Shown here in pieces: positions 17,989 through 25,310 of a stretch of DNA of 44,883 nt (position 1 is the first letter of the stretch; every line of letters starts with the position of its first letter). This DNA comes from Saprospiraceae bacterium (GTDB lineage: Bacteria; Bacteroidota; Bacteroidia; Chitinophagales; Saprospiraceae). The position numbers and the translations under genes are program-made. The notes under the pieces were generated by a model. That model did no database searches. It had not been told where the DNA came from and was given only the letters and a program-made list of their open reading frames with translations. Where the stretch lies: NCBI GenBank assembly GCA_019634045.1, contig JAHQWA010000354.1:1-44883 (forward strand), in the 5' to 3' direction.

Positions 17989-18474
17989 ATGGTAAATCGT
18001 GTGATATTGATTGGAAACTTGGGGCGTGATCCAGAAGTACGCCGTTTGGAGAATGGTGCAGTGGTAGCAAAGTTTTCAGTGGCCACCAATGAAAACTACA
18101 AAGACAAAAGTGGAGAATGGCAAACGCAAACGGAGTGGCATGATATCGTGGTATGGCGTTCGTTAGCAGAACGTGCCGAGCAACAGTTAAAAAAAGGAGC
18201 TCAAATATATCTTGAAGGTAAATTAACCCACCGAAGTTGGCAAGATCAAGAGGGCAATAATAGACGTACGACCGAAGTGGTAGCCAACTATTTCAGAATG
18301 ATTGGTCGGCGTGAAGGTGGAGGTGATCAGGGAGGTGGTTATTTCCCTTCTGCTACTGATGAGCAGCAAGCTAATACAAACCTCTCAGCACCTAGTGCTC
18401 CAACTGCTACACCTGCCCCTACAACTACTAATCAAGAGGCCGGTGCTCCAGCTGATGATGATTTGCCATTCTAG
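17989..18474 (+). CDS. ssb: Single-stranded DNA-binding protein
   Basis: 161 residues. The OB fold covers about 1-110: MVNRVILIGNLGRDPEVRRL, FSVATNENYKDKSGEW, TEWHDIVVWRSLAE and GAQIYLEGKL are characteristic. A Gly-rich then Thr/Pro/Ala-rich linker (about 112-150) ends in the acidic tip DDDLPF that recruits repair and replication partners. SSB covers single strands in replication, recombination and repair. It lies 127 nt after mutY and 65 nt before gldE, so a shared transcript with gldE-gldD is likely. Confidence 0.97.
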   Translation: MVNRVILIGNLGRDPEVRRLENGAVVAKFSVATNENYKDKSGEWQTQTEWHDIVVWRSLAERAEQQLKKGAQIYLEGKLTHRSWQDQEGNNRRTTEVVANYFRMIGRREGGGDQGGGYFPSATDEQQANTNLSAPSAPTATPAPTTTNQEAGAPADDDLPF

Positions 18475-18539
18475 ATTGAGCCATAGCCAATCTGCTAACG
18501 GCATCTCTTACATTCATATGCCTAATAACCACCAATCCC

Positions 18540-19997
18540 TTGGATACAGACCCTGACAGCTTGCTTTCCATTCTGTTTCTTTTGGTACTCCCCAGTGGAG
18601 AAGTCTTTCTTGGCATTGCAACAGTCGTACTGTTGTTGCTAGCTTCTGCCCTAATTTCTGGATCCGAGGTGGCTTATTTTTCGCTGACTGAAAACGATTT
18701 GGAGAAACTGGATAGCGATAATAACCCAAGTAGTGATCGAATTTTGTTCCTAAAAGAACATCCGAGAACACTTCTTGCGACGATACTGATCAGCAATAAC
18801 TTCATCAATATTGCTATCGTCATCATCTCGGAATTTGTACTCCGACAGCTACTACCAGAAACCCTATTCGAACAATGGGCATTAGGGCTCAAGAATATCG
18901 TAGCTGGCACTAGTCTTTCTCCTAGCTGGTACGAGCCCTACTTCAGTATCGCCGGCACAGCTCGCACCTTTAGTTTTCTCATCACCGTGGTTGGCGTTAC
19001 TTTTCTTTTGGTCCTCTTTGGCGAAGTGGCACCTAAAGTCTACGCCAGTTTGAACAACATCCATCTGGCTCGGATTATGTCTGCGCCTTTAAAGCTGCTG
19101 ATGCGCGCCTTTAGCCCTATTAGTCGCATTTTAGTAAACTGGACTAACAAGATTGAATTACGCTTAGAAAAGAGTACACAGACTGGCAACTTGACCAGCA
19201 GAGAAGAAATTGATGAAGCGATAGAGTTAACCGTGAGTAACACGCAGGATGCCAATCAAGAAATAGATATTTTAAAAAGTATCGTAAAATTTGGAGAAGT
19301 TTCGGTTACGCAAATCATGCGATCACGTCTAGACATTATTGCCGTGGATTTCCGCTTTGACTATGGTGCTTTATTGGATGTTATCAAGGATTCCGGCTTT
19401 TCTCGAATTCCTGTCTACGATGAAGACATTGATAATGTTACCGGCATACTCTATGTGAAGGACCTACTGGGCCATTTACATGAGGAACCTAGTTTTGAAT
19501 GGCAGGAACTCATCAGAACAAACGTTTTATTTGTACCAGAGGCTAAAAAGATTGATGACCTCCTACGTGAATTTCAACTGCAACGCCTACATATGGCTGT
19601 CGTAGTAGATGAATATGGAGGTACTTCAGGGATTGTGACGCTAGAAGATATCATGGAGGAGATCATCGGGGATATTAAAGATGAATTCGATGATAAACCC
19701 GAAGTGATTTACAAACAGATCAGTGACAATGAATATGCCTTTGAAGGTAAGACCCTGCTAAATGATTTTTGTCGCGTTCTAGGTATCAACACCAGTACCT
19801 TTGATGATGTAAAAGGAGAAGCTAATTCCCTAGCTGGATTGATTTTGGAAGTTTTGGGAGAGCAACCTGAAGAGGGCTCAAGCCTGGCCTACGATCGTTT
19901 TGTCTTCAAAACCAGCTCTGTCAACGAACGAAGGATTGAAGAGATCATCGTTATCGTGACGCCGGAAGCAGAAGAAGCCACTGAGGACAATAATTAA
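18540..19997 (+). CDS. gldE: Gliding motility-associated protein GldE (CNNM/CBS membrane protein)
   Basis: 485 residues. The N-terminal CNNM-like part (about 1-200) has several membrane helices (GIATVVLLLLASALISGSE, TFSFLITVVGVTFLLVLFG). A CBS pair follows (about 255-380, MRSRLDIIAVDF and GFSRIPVYDEDIDNVTGILYVKDLL, then MAVVVDEYGGTSGIVTLEDI), and a CorC/HlyC domain ends the protein (about 390-475). This is the HlyC/CorC architecture, and its place directly before gldD identifies GldE, an accessory gliding/T9SS factor. The start is TTG at 18540, which gives MDTDPDSLLS, like other GldE N termini; no in-frame ATG lies close upstream. Confidence 0.88.
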   Translation: MDTDPDSLLSILFLLVLPSGEVFLGIATVVLLLLASALISGSEVAYFSLTENDLEKLDSDNNPSSDRILFLKEHPRTLLATILISNNFINIAIVIISEFVLRQLLPETLFEQWALGLKNIVAGTSLSPSWYEPYFSIAGTARTFSFLITVVGVTFLLVLFGEVAPKVYASLNNIHLARIMSAPLKLLMRAFSPISRILVNWTNKIELRLEKSTQTGNLTSREEIDEAIELTVSNTQDANQEIDILKSIVKFGEVSVTQIMRSRLDIIAVDFRFDYGALLDVIKDSGFSRIPVYDEDIDNVTGILYVKDLLGHLHEEPSFEWQELIRTNVLFVPEAKKIDDLLREFQLQRLHMAVVVDEYGGTSGIVTLEDIMEEIIGDIKDEFDDKPEVIYKQISDNEYAFEGKTLLNDFCRVLGINTSTFDDVKGEANSLAGLILEVLGEQPEEGSSLAYDRFVFKTSSVNERRIEEIIVIVTPEAEEATEDNN

Positions 19998-20087
19998 GGA
20001 GCTCTCTAGGTTATCTCAAAAGAAAAAATGACTCTCGATGTTTTGGAGTCAATGATTGAGCTGAAAAGGGATAAAATCAACACCAAC

Positions 20088-20675
20088 ATGCGAATTCTAT
20101 ATTTTGTTTTGGGAATCTGCCTGCTTACCGCTTGTGGAAGTGAAATCAATTATACACCCAAACCACGTGCTTTCCCCAAGGTCGAATACCCAAGTCGGGA
20201 CTATCAGCCCTTCGATCAGGAAAGTTGTCCTTTTACTTTTACCAGCCCGACCTACGCCAAGGTCATTCGGGATACGAGCTTTTTCGATGAAACGCCGGAA
20301 CATTCCTGTTGGTTTGATCTTTACATCCCTGCATTCGATAGTCGATTGCATTGCACCTACTCCCCCATCACTCCCAGTCAAACTTTCCAGGAACTGAAAG
20401 AAGAGTCCTTTCGTTTAGTGGACTGGCACAATAAGCGTGCGAACTACATCGAAGAGATCAACATCCGCAATGCCAATGGTGTGAGTGGTTTTGCTTTTGA
20501 CATTCGAGGCCCCGCTGCCTCCCCTTTCCAGTTTTACTTAACGGATAGTACCGATCACTTCCTACGAGCTGCGCTGTATTTCAATACCCAGGTACAACCT
20601 GACTCCTTAGCTCCCATCTATGACTTTGTCAAAGAAGACCTTCTGACGATGATTGAGACCTTTCAATGGAAGTAA
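20088..20675 (+). CDS. gldD: Gliding motility lipoprotein GldD
   Basis: 195 residues from the ATG at 20088, which begins the lipoprotein signal MRILYFVLGICLLTAC (Cys16). The frame is open to 20028 but those 20 residues precede the signal and are not likely translated. The mature protein shows the GldD pattern: YTPKPRAFPKVEYPSRDYQPF, then CPFTFTSPTYAKV, a conserved C-x-F-x-L middle and GVSGFAFDIRGPAASPFQFYLTDS. GldD is needed for gliding and for T9SS function in Flavobacterium johnsoniae. It follows gldE in the usual order; its 3' end overlaps the serpin-like gene by 10 bp. Confidence 0.9.
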   Translation: MRILYFVLGICLLTACGSEINYTPKPRAFPKVEYPSRDYQPFDQESCPFTFTSPTYAKVIRDTSFFDETPEHSCWFDLYIPAFDSRLHCTYSPITPSQTFQELKEESFRLVDWHNKRANYIEEINIRNANGVSGFAFDIRGPAASPFQFYLTDSTDHFLRAALYFNTQVQPDSLAPIYDFVKEDLLTMIETFQWK

Positions 20676-21631
20676 ATATTGTGATGAATAAGCCTTTAGA
20701 CACCCATCCATTAACCGGATCCTTTTGGAAAGACAATTATGTCTGGGCAATCGGTATGCAGCTCTGCTGGAATCAGTTGTACAATGACTTCCTTCATGGC
20801 CCGATACAGTTGAAGAAAGAGGGCCAAAAAGCCCAAAAGTTGGCCTCGCTCTTTAATCTGCGAAGATTTGATCAATCTGCTGTTTCTCCCAAAAGTGTAT
20901 ATGCTAATGCTGGATTTGGGCCGCAGCTCATTAAGGCTATCCAGGAAGATTTGGCCAGAGATTTCCCTAATCGCACAACGGATACTTTGAGTGGTCTAAC
21001 CCCAGGGTTGATGGATTTGATCTGTTTTAGCTATCTCTACAAAAACTTTCAACACCACAGTCGATTCAAGGAAATTGAGATGCTATTTCTAGGCTCTAAA
21101 GTGAAGGGGTTTGCTCCAGAGGTTTCAGGCTCCCCAGGAATCGAGTTATTAGATTATGACGATGATGATAATTTCGTTTTGCGATTGTTATCCAAATCTG
21201 GGCAGGATGAGATTGTTTTGATCAAAGGAAATGAAACAGCAAGGATGGAGGACATTCTACAATTCCTAAGTGGTACAATGCGTGGATCCACACCTGCAGC
21301 AGCCGATACCATCCAAATCCCCAATATTACACTGGAAGTCGATAGAGAGTACCATGAGCTACTTGGCGGTCGCTTGGTAGCTGAAGGAAATGAATTGGAT
21401 AATTACGTACTGACTGGGATGGAAGAACAGATCCGACTTTCTTTGAATTATCTAGGTGCTACCGTTGAGAACGAAGCTGTAATGGCATTTGCTAGAGGAG
21501 GCGTGGCCAATCCTAAACGCTTGGTTTTTGACCAGCCCTTTTGGCTCGTCTTGAAAGAGACACAATCCCCTCAACCGTACCTAATGTTAAAAGTGAACAA
21601 TACGGCGGTTTTAGAAAAGAAGATCTCTTAG
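20666..21631 (+). CDS. Serpin-like protein, probably non-inhibitory
   Basis: 321 residues, no signal peptide. I read it as a distant serpin because several landmarks occur in serpin order: LSGLTPGLMDLICFSYLY near 108-125 (the L-x-x-x-N-A-x-Y-F breach region), IQIPNITLEVDREYHELLGG near 217-235 (the LPKF-type strand and LxxLG helix), VENEAVMAFARGG near 267-279 (hinge position), and LVFDQPFWLVL at 286-296, which fits the serpin signature at all but one position. The hinge lacks the run of small residues that inhibitory serpins need, and the reactive loop is several residues short. The protein is also shorter than the usual 370-400. It starts inside gldD (ATG 20666; ATG 20684 is an alternative), so it is probably co-transcribed with gldE-gldD. 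Confidence 0.5.
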   Translation: MEVNIVMNKPLDTHPLTGSFWKDNYVWAIGMQLCWNQLYNDFLHGPIQLKKEGQKAQKLASLFNLRRFDQSAVSPKSVYANAGFGPQLIKAIQEDLARDFPNRTTDTLSGLTPGLMDLICFSYLYKNFQHHSRFKEIEMLFLGSKVKGFAPEVSGSPGIELLDYDDDDNFVLRLLSKSGQDEIVLIKGNETARMEDILQFLSGTMRGSTPAAADTIQIPNITLEVDREYHELLGGRLVAEGNELDNYVLTGMEEQIRLSLNYLGATVENEAVMAFARGGVANPKRLVFDQPFWLVLKETQSPQPYLMLKVNNTAVLEKKIS

Positions 21632-21700
21632 CACATGTCACCTATTTTTCACCGCAATACTACACATTTGATGCACTAGCCTATGAATATCCTCCCACTG

Positions 21701-22138
21701 CTAGTTCGCCTCCAATATTGACTTGATATTTCGCAAATCCTTGTTATTCGCTCTACGCATCATCATAGCCATGAACGGAGCAAAGAGCTTGGAAAAACCA
21801 GTAGGCTCTCCCCTATTCCTAAGCGTCATTTTAGTAGCACTTTTATCCACTACAGACCAAGTGTAAGTAGTTTCCATCAGAAAAGGTCCATCAGCGGTCC
21901 GCATTACTAGCTTCTCATTAGGAATTAACTCTGGGATCTCATAGACATAAGCCAAACTCCTACCCATGAATTGGGCTTTAAATGCAATTTGAGAACCCAA
22001 GGCTAAGGGTTTGGATGTGCGCCATTCAGCTGAATCAATATTCACGTACCATTCCGGAGCATTATCGGGATTCGTGGCATAGGCAGCAACCGTTTCTACC
22101 GGCTGATTGATCACGATTTCGGTAATTACATCAACCAT
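21701..22138 (-). CDS. SRPBCC-fold small-molecule binding protein
   Basis: 145 residues of the SRPBCC/START-like (polyketide cyclase) superfamily: the N-terminal [22 protein letters not shown]-type strand and helix, [10 protein letters not shown], a central antiparallel sheet and a long C-terminal helix ([21 protein letters not shown]). The fold forms a cavity for hydrophobic ligands. It is the last gene of a four-gene minus-strand set (NTF2-like, ABM, ABM, SRPBCC), starting 4 nt after the stop of the upstream ABM gene. Ligand and reaction are unknown; neighbours suggest aromatic or quinone-type compounds (inference). Confidence 0.8.
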   Translation of the reverse strand: MVDVITEIVINQPVETVAAYATNPDNAPEWYVNIDSAEWRTSKPLALGSQIAFKAQFMGRSLAYVYEIPELIPNEKLVMRTADGPFLMETTYTWSVVDKSATKMTLRNRGEPTGFSKLFAPFMAMMMRRANNKDLRNIKSILEAN

Positions 22139-22142
22139 AAGA

Positions 22143-22442
22143 TTACATTGGCGGGATTTCTGCTAAACTTCGAGCCTCAGGAGATTGGCTACACAAGGGG
22201 TACAATTTCTTCACGAAGGAGGAACAATAACTAGAATCTCTGTGTAGCTGTTGTGCTTCAGCATTAGCAAAAGTCATGATATGATAAAAGTGGTAAGGCT
22301 TATCTACTTCCTGGAAAGAGCGATATAAAAGCGTATCCGGCTCGTTTTGTCTTATAGCAACAATGAATTCCTGAATGATCTGTTTTACCACTTCCAAGGA
22401 ATTAGCCGGATCGATAGTGAAGGTAATGATCACATGTACCAT
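22143..22442 (-). CDS. Antibiotic biosynthesis monooxygenase (ABM) domain protein
   Basis: 99 residues, a single ABM ferredoxin-like domain: [22 protein letters not shown], then [25 protein letters not shown] and [18 protein letters not shown]. The pattern resembles YgiN-like quinol monooxygenases, which act as dimers without cofactor, and the S-x-x-C-x-x-F region corresponds to the H-x-x-S/T-x-H-F part of the family. The start is ATG at 22442. A 141-nt gap with two inverted repeats separates it from the previous cistron. Confidence 0.82.
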   Translation of the reverse strand: MVHVIITFTIDPANSLEVVKQIIQEFIVAIRQNEPDTLLYRSFQEVDKPYHFYHIMTFANAEAQQLHRDSSYCSSFVKKLYPLCSQSPEARSLAEIPPM

Positions 22443-22494
22443 GGCAGGCCTGCTTTAAAGTTTTTAAGGTCGGGTAATAAGGCCCAAGATTAGC

Positions 22495-22538
22495 TTGAAG
22501 ATCTTCAATCTCAAGCGGATTTCAAAATGACTTCCGCT
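22495..22538. repeat. Inverted repeats between the two ABM genes
   Basis: The perfect palindrome TTGAAGATCTTCAA (22495-22508) is followed by a second inverted repeat, AGCGGA (22514-22519) with TCCGCT (22533-22538). Neither has a T-tract. They could be an operator or an internal RNA processing or stability element. Confidence 0.5.
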
Positions 22539-22583
22539 AAGGCTTTGACTGCCAGACAACAGTTCAATCAGATAGTAATCCAT

Positions 22584-22871
22584 CTAGGGCTTGACTTCAA
22601 AAATCTGAGAACGTTGCTTCTGCCAGCGATAAGGAGTTAGCAATCCTAAAATATACTCATGATCTTCCGAAGCCGCCCAAGCTCTCAGTAATGGTAAAGT
22701 TTCAAACCTTAGTATCAGCCAAGTTGCCTCCGGCTGTTCTACTTTTTTAATGCGCTGCAGATTGATGAACCCCGGCCATCTATCTAGTACCTTTTCTACC
22801 TCCTCTACCCACTCTGGGAAATATGTTTGTCCGGCCTCATTCAAAAAATGCTCCACTATTACAATGATCAT
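22584..22871 (-). CDS. ABM-fold (antibiotic biosynthesis monooxygenase-like) protein
   Basis: 95 residues: IIVIVEHFLNEAGQTYFPEWVEEVEKVL as strand and helix, GFINLQRIKKVEQPEATWLILRFE as central hairpin, then LLRAWAASEDHEYILGLLTPY. This is the ABM dimeric alpha/beta-barrel shape; the second copy in the operon has low similarity to the first. The gene starts 15 nt after the stop of the NTF2-like gene, so the two are co-transcribed. Function is inferred only from the fold. Confidence 0.72.
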   Translation of the reverse strand: MIIVIVEHFLNEAGQTYFPEWVEEVEKVLDRWPGFINLQRIKKVEQPEATWLILRFETLPLLRAWAASEDHEYILGLLTPYRWQKQRSQIFEVKP

Positions 22872-22886
22872 AGTTATGCCGCTAAG

Positions 22887-23288
22887 TTATGCCAGTTGCC
22901 AGGGATCTTCGACGTGCTGATCGTAGATTTTGGTGACGATCTGCCATCTACCTTCCATATTAAGTAAAGTGATAAAATCCGTAAAGATGGGTGTACCTTT
23001 TCTCAAGAGTCTCAACTTAACAAAAGCGGCTTGTCCACTCACCTCTATCTGTAGGAATTCTGCTTCCAATTGACGCAGGGCAATTCTATCTATCCCTTTG
23101 CTTTTATCTTTCTCGATTAGATCTATCCATGGCTTAAGCGGTAATTTTCCCAATTCGCCTTTCGCAGCAGGGAAGAAAATAGCAAAATCTGGATGATAAG
23201 CCTCGGGCATGCGCTCTGTCTGCATCTCATTTAGTGCGCCCTGTAGATAGCTTCTTTCGATCAATTGTCGGATGGCATCCTTGCTCAT
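22887..23288 (-). CDS. NTF2/SnoaL-like (putative lumazine-binding) protein
   Basis: 133 residues. An N-terminal helix pair (AIRQLIERSYLQGALNEMQT), then HPDFAIFFP, and four strands including AAFVKLRLLRKGTPIFTDFITLLNMEGRWQIVTKIYDQHVEDP, the pattern of bacterial NTF2-like proteins of the lumazine-binding type. Such proteins are binding proteins or small isomerases. It is the first gene of the minus-strand operon and starts 18 nt from palindrome O1, behind a consensus promoter, so it is the prime target of the MerR regulator. Confidence 0.8.
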   Translation of the reverse strand: MSKDAIRQLIERSYLQGALNEMQTERMPEAYHPDFAIFFPAAKGELGKLPLKPWIDLIEKDKSKGIDRIALRQLEAEFLQIEVSGQAAFVKLRLLRKGTPIFTDFITLLNMEGRWQIVTKIYDQHVEDPWQLA

Positions 23289-23306
23289 TTGTAGGTTTTA
23301 AGCACA

Positions 23307-23327
23307 AATTGTAAATTATTTACAATT
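23307..23327. promoter_or_regulatory. Operator O1, 21-bp perfect palindrome
   Basis: Core ATTGTAAATTATTTACAAT (23308-23326) extends by one pair on each side, giving 10-bp arms around a single central base. It lies directly downstream of the operon's -7 box, over the likely transcription start, which is a repressor-like position. A second copy with one difference is at 23365-23383. Confidence 0.85.
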
Positions 23328-23328
23328 G

Positions 23329-23359
23329 CAAAACTAAGCTTCTTTTTGTAGATTAACAA
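23329..23359 (-). promoter_or_regulatory. Promoter of the NTF2/ABM/SRPBCC operon
   Basis: On the minus strand, TTG (23357-23359), 20 nt of spacer, then TAGTTTTG (23329-23336). Element sequences and spacing match the Bacteroidota consensus TTTG-N19-21-TAnnTTTG well. Confidence 0.7.
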
Positions 23360-23364
23360 CCTAC

Positions 23365-23383
23365 ATTGTAAATAATCTACAAT
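23365..23383. promoter_or_regulatory. Operator O2 next to the merR start
   Basis: ATTGTAAATAATCTACAAT, one mismatch from perfect symmetry and from O1. It ends 2 nt before the MerR ATG, so binding should shut off merR itself (autoregulation, inference). Confidence 0.8.
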
Positions 23384-23385
23384 TA

Positions 23386-23706
23386 ATGCCTGAAGAAAAT
23401 AATCTCTATCTGGATTATGAGTTCCTGGACAAATTAGTCGTGGGCATTGGAGAAGTTTCAAGCATCACTGCTGTGCCTACCCGACAGATCCGGTATTGGG
23501 AAGACAAAGGTATTATCAAGAGTCTTTCGGATGAAAAGGGCAAGAATCGGAGGTATGATTATGCCAATATCAAAAAGATACTGCTCATTAAAGAATTGAT
23601 GGATGATGGGTATAGCTTGGATGGGGCGGTGAAAAAGGTAGACAATAGAATAAAGCTGATTGAAGAAACCTTAGCCAAACTCAAACAACAGACAAAAAAA
23701 GACTAG
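23386..23706 (+). CDS. MerR-family transcriptional regulator
   Basis: 106 residues. The winged helix-turn-helix is at about 20-90: GIGEVSSITAVPTRQIRYWE, DKGIIKSLSDEKGKNRRYDY and IKKILLIKELMDDGYSLDGAV, with the family's R-x-I-R-Y-W-E. A short dimerisation helix (RIKLIEETLAKLKQQ) ends the protein; there is no cysteine-based metal site or effector domain, so it probably senses nothing directly or binds a small ligand at the dimer interface. It is divergent from the NTF2/ABM operon with two 19-bp palindromes between. The GNAT gene follows after 20 nt and may share the transcript. Confidence 0.92.
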   Translation: MPEENNLYLDYEFLDKLVVGIGEVSSITAVPTRQIRYWEDKGIIKSLSDEKGKNRRYDYANIKKILLIKELMDDGYSLDGAVKKVDNRIKLIEETLAKLKQQTKKD

Positions 23707-23726
23707 GAACTGATATTTGACCCGAT

Positions 23727-24233
23727 ATGAAAGATCTAGAAACCCCACGACTCAACTTCCGGGAGTGGCGCGAAAGTGACTTTGAAGCCGTTGCTCAATT
23801 CTTTTCGGATCCAATAGCCGTCCAGTATTTAGGAGGACAGAAATCTTCCGAGGAGACCTGGCGACTCATAGCTGCCTACATCGGCCACTATCAGTTACGT
23901 GGATATAGCTACATGGCTATAGAAGAAAAACACACTCATCACCTAATTGGTAGCATTGGGCTTTGGAATTCAACACCCTGGCCTGAATTGGAACTAGGCT
24001 ATTGGTTATTCACTGCCTTTAGAGGGAAAGGCTATGCGCATGAAGCGGCTAAAGCCGCACAGGATTTTGCTTTTACACAACTACAAAGAAAGACTTTAGT
24101 CAGCTATATTGACGACGAGAACATTGCCAGTGCCAGGCTTGCTAAAAGCTTAGGTGGAGCTCCTGAAGAAGAGATACAATTATTGGACTTCGGACCACAT
24201 CAGGTTTATCGTTATTTTAACACAACTAAATGA
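23727..24233 (+). CDS. GNAT acetyltransferase, RimJ/RimL-like
   Basis: 168 residues of the RimJ/RimL branch: ETPRLNFREWRESDFEAVAQFF at the N terminus, LIGSIGLWNSTPWPELELGYWLF, then the acetyl-CoA-binding FRGKGYAHEAAKAAQDFAF (R-G-x-G-x-A) and SYIDDENIASARLAKSLGG. It transfers acetyl to an amino group of a protein or small molecule; the acceptor is unknown. It sits 20 nt behind merR, with a near-consensus box GATATTTG just before the ATG. Confidence 0.87.
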   Translation: MKDLETPRLNFREWRESDFEAVAQFFSDPIAVQYLGGQKSSEETWRLIAAYIGHYQLRGYSYMAIEEKHTHHLIGSIGLWNSTPWPELELGYWLFTAFRGKGYAHEAAKAAQDFAFTQLQRKTLVSYIDDENIASARLAKSLGGAPEEEIQLLDFGPHQVYRYFNTTK

Positions 24234-24344
24234 TGTCGTTTTGCATCTATTGAGTAACTATCGAGTCTTTAGGATAGTGGCCGCTTTAAAGCTTGTCATT
24301 TATAGGCAAAAAATTTAGAGCAGATACGTTAGCAAAATACAGAG

Positions 24345-25208
24345 ATGCGATATCAGGAACAAGCAGCACAAGCTCACTTTTCCCGTCATATTGAGTGCTT
24401 CTGGGAATTAGACCTCCACCCCGATGAGGCGCAGAGTCCCTGTGAACTTTTGGTTCCAGACTGCACTTTCGATCTCATATTCTGTTCCACCCCAATTCGT
24501 TTCTCACTAGTTGGACAAAGTTGCACCGAACGAATGTCGATCGGAGCTAACTTTATTGGCCAAAAAACAACGGGGCTATACTTGTGTCCCGAAGAACCAC
24601 AACGAATCTTTGGTGTTCGATTCAAACCTTTTGCGCTGGCTCATCTCTTCCCTATCCCTCCGCAACAATTGACAGATAAAGTGCTCCCTTTACAGCAGCT
24701 ATTCCAAATCCGTACAAAGGAGAAAACGCTAATCGAAGATATCCTCTCCCATGACAATTTGGATGAAAAGGTCCGTTGTGCGGAGTGTCTGGTCCTTTCT
24801 CTCTTTGATGAATTAAACTATCTGGACCAACAATTTCGGGAGCAACTTAACTATATTCTGGAACGAAAAGGCATACTCAAAATCCAGGATCTTTTTGGAG
24901 CATTTGGGGTAAGTAAGGTAACCCTTCATAAGCATTTTCTCAATAAAATGGGACTATCTCCAAAACAGGTATCCCGCATCTGGCGCCTCAATTACTTCCT
25001 ACAACTTCAGCGCAATACCAATAAAAGTAAACTTACCGACCTAGCTTTGAAAGCAGGCTACTATGACCAAGCTCACTTCATTAGGGAGTTTAATCGGTTC
25101 TTCCCCTATAGTCCACATCGCTTACTACAATCCAAAAGTCAACTCTTGCAGATTTCACAAGAAATCATCGATCGGCGTTTCTCCAATCTTTATGATCCGA
25201 TCGCTTAG
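24345..25208 (+). CDS. AraC-family transcriptional regulator
   Basis: 287 residues. The N-terminal half (about 1-150) is a cupin-like ligand domain of the type starting YQEQAAQAHFSRHIECFWEL with LLVPDCTFDLIF and VRFKPFALAHLF, seen in Bacteroidota regulators. The C-terminal half carries two helix-turn-helix units: IQDLFGAFGVSKVTLHKHFLNKMG and LTDLALKAGYYDQAHFIREFNRFF, ending YSPHRLL. Unlike the regulator at 3895, it has no membrane helices. No divergent neighbour is present; the closest downstream target candidate is the S41-TPR protease. Confidence 0.9.
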   Translation: MRYQEQAAQAHFSRHIECFWELDLHPDEAQSPCELLVPDCTFDLIFCSTPIRFSLVGQSCTERMSIGANFIGQKTTGLYLCPEEPQRIFGVRFKPFALAHLFPIPPQQLTDKVLPLQQLFQIRTKEKTLIEDILSHDNLDEKVRCAECLVLSLFDELNYLDQQFREQLNYILERKGILKIQDLFGAFGVSKVTLHKHFLNKMGLSPKQVSRIWRLNYFLQLQRNTNKSKLTDLALKAGYYDQAHFIREFNRFFPYSPHRLLQSKSQLLQISQEIIDRRFSNLYDPIA

Positions 25209-25310
25209 CAGCCTCAAGCCCCCTTCACGCTTACCCCCCTTTACTTTTTTACAATTATTATAGCACTGGTCCTCCTATTTTTACTCCATAATCATTCAAA
25301 TCAATTGCTT

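Noticed and set aside
18302-18556. Alternative frame over the end of ssb with ATG at 18518
   Set aside because: It is a shadow of ssb and ends after twelve codons past that ATG; gldE uses the TTG at 18540 in another frame.
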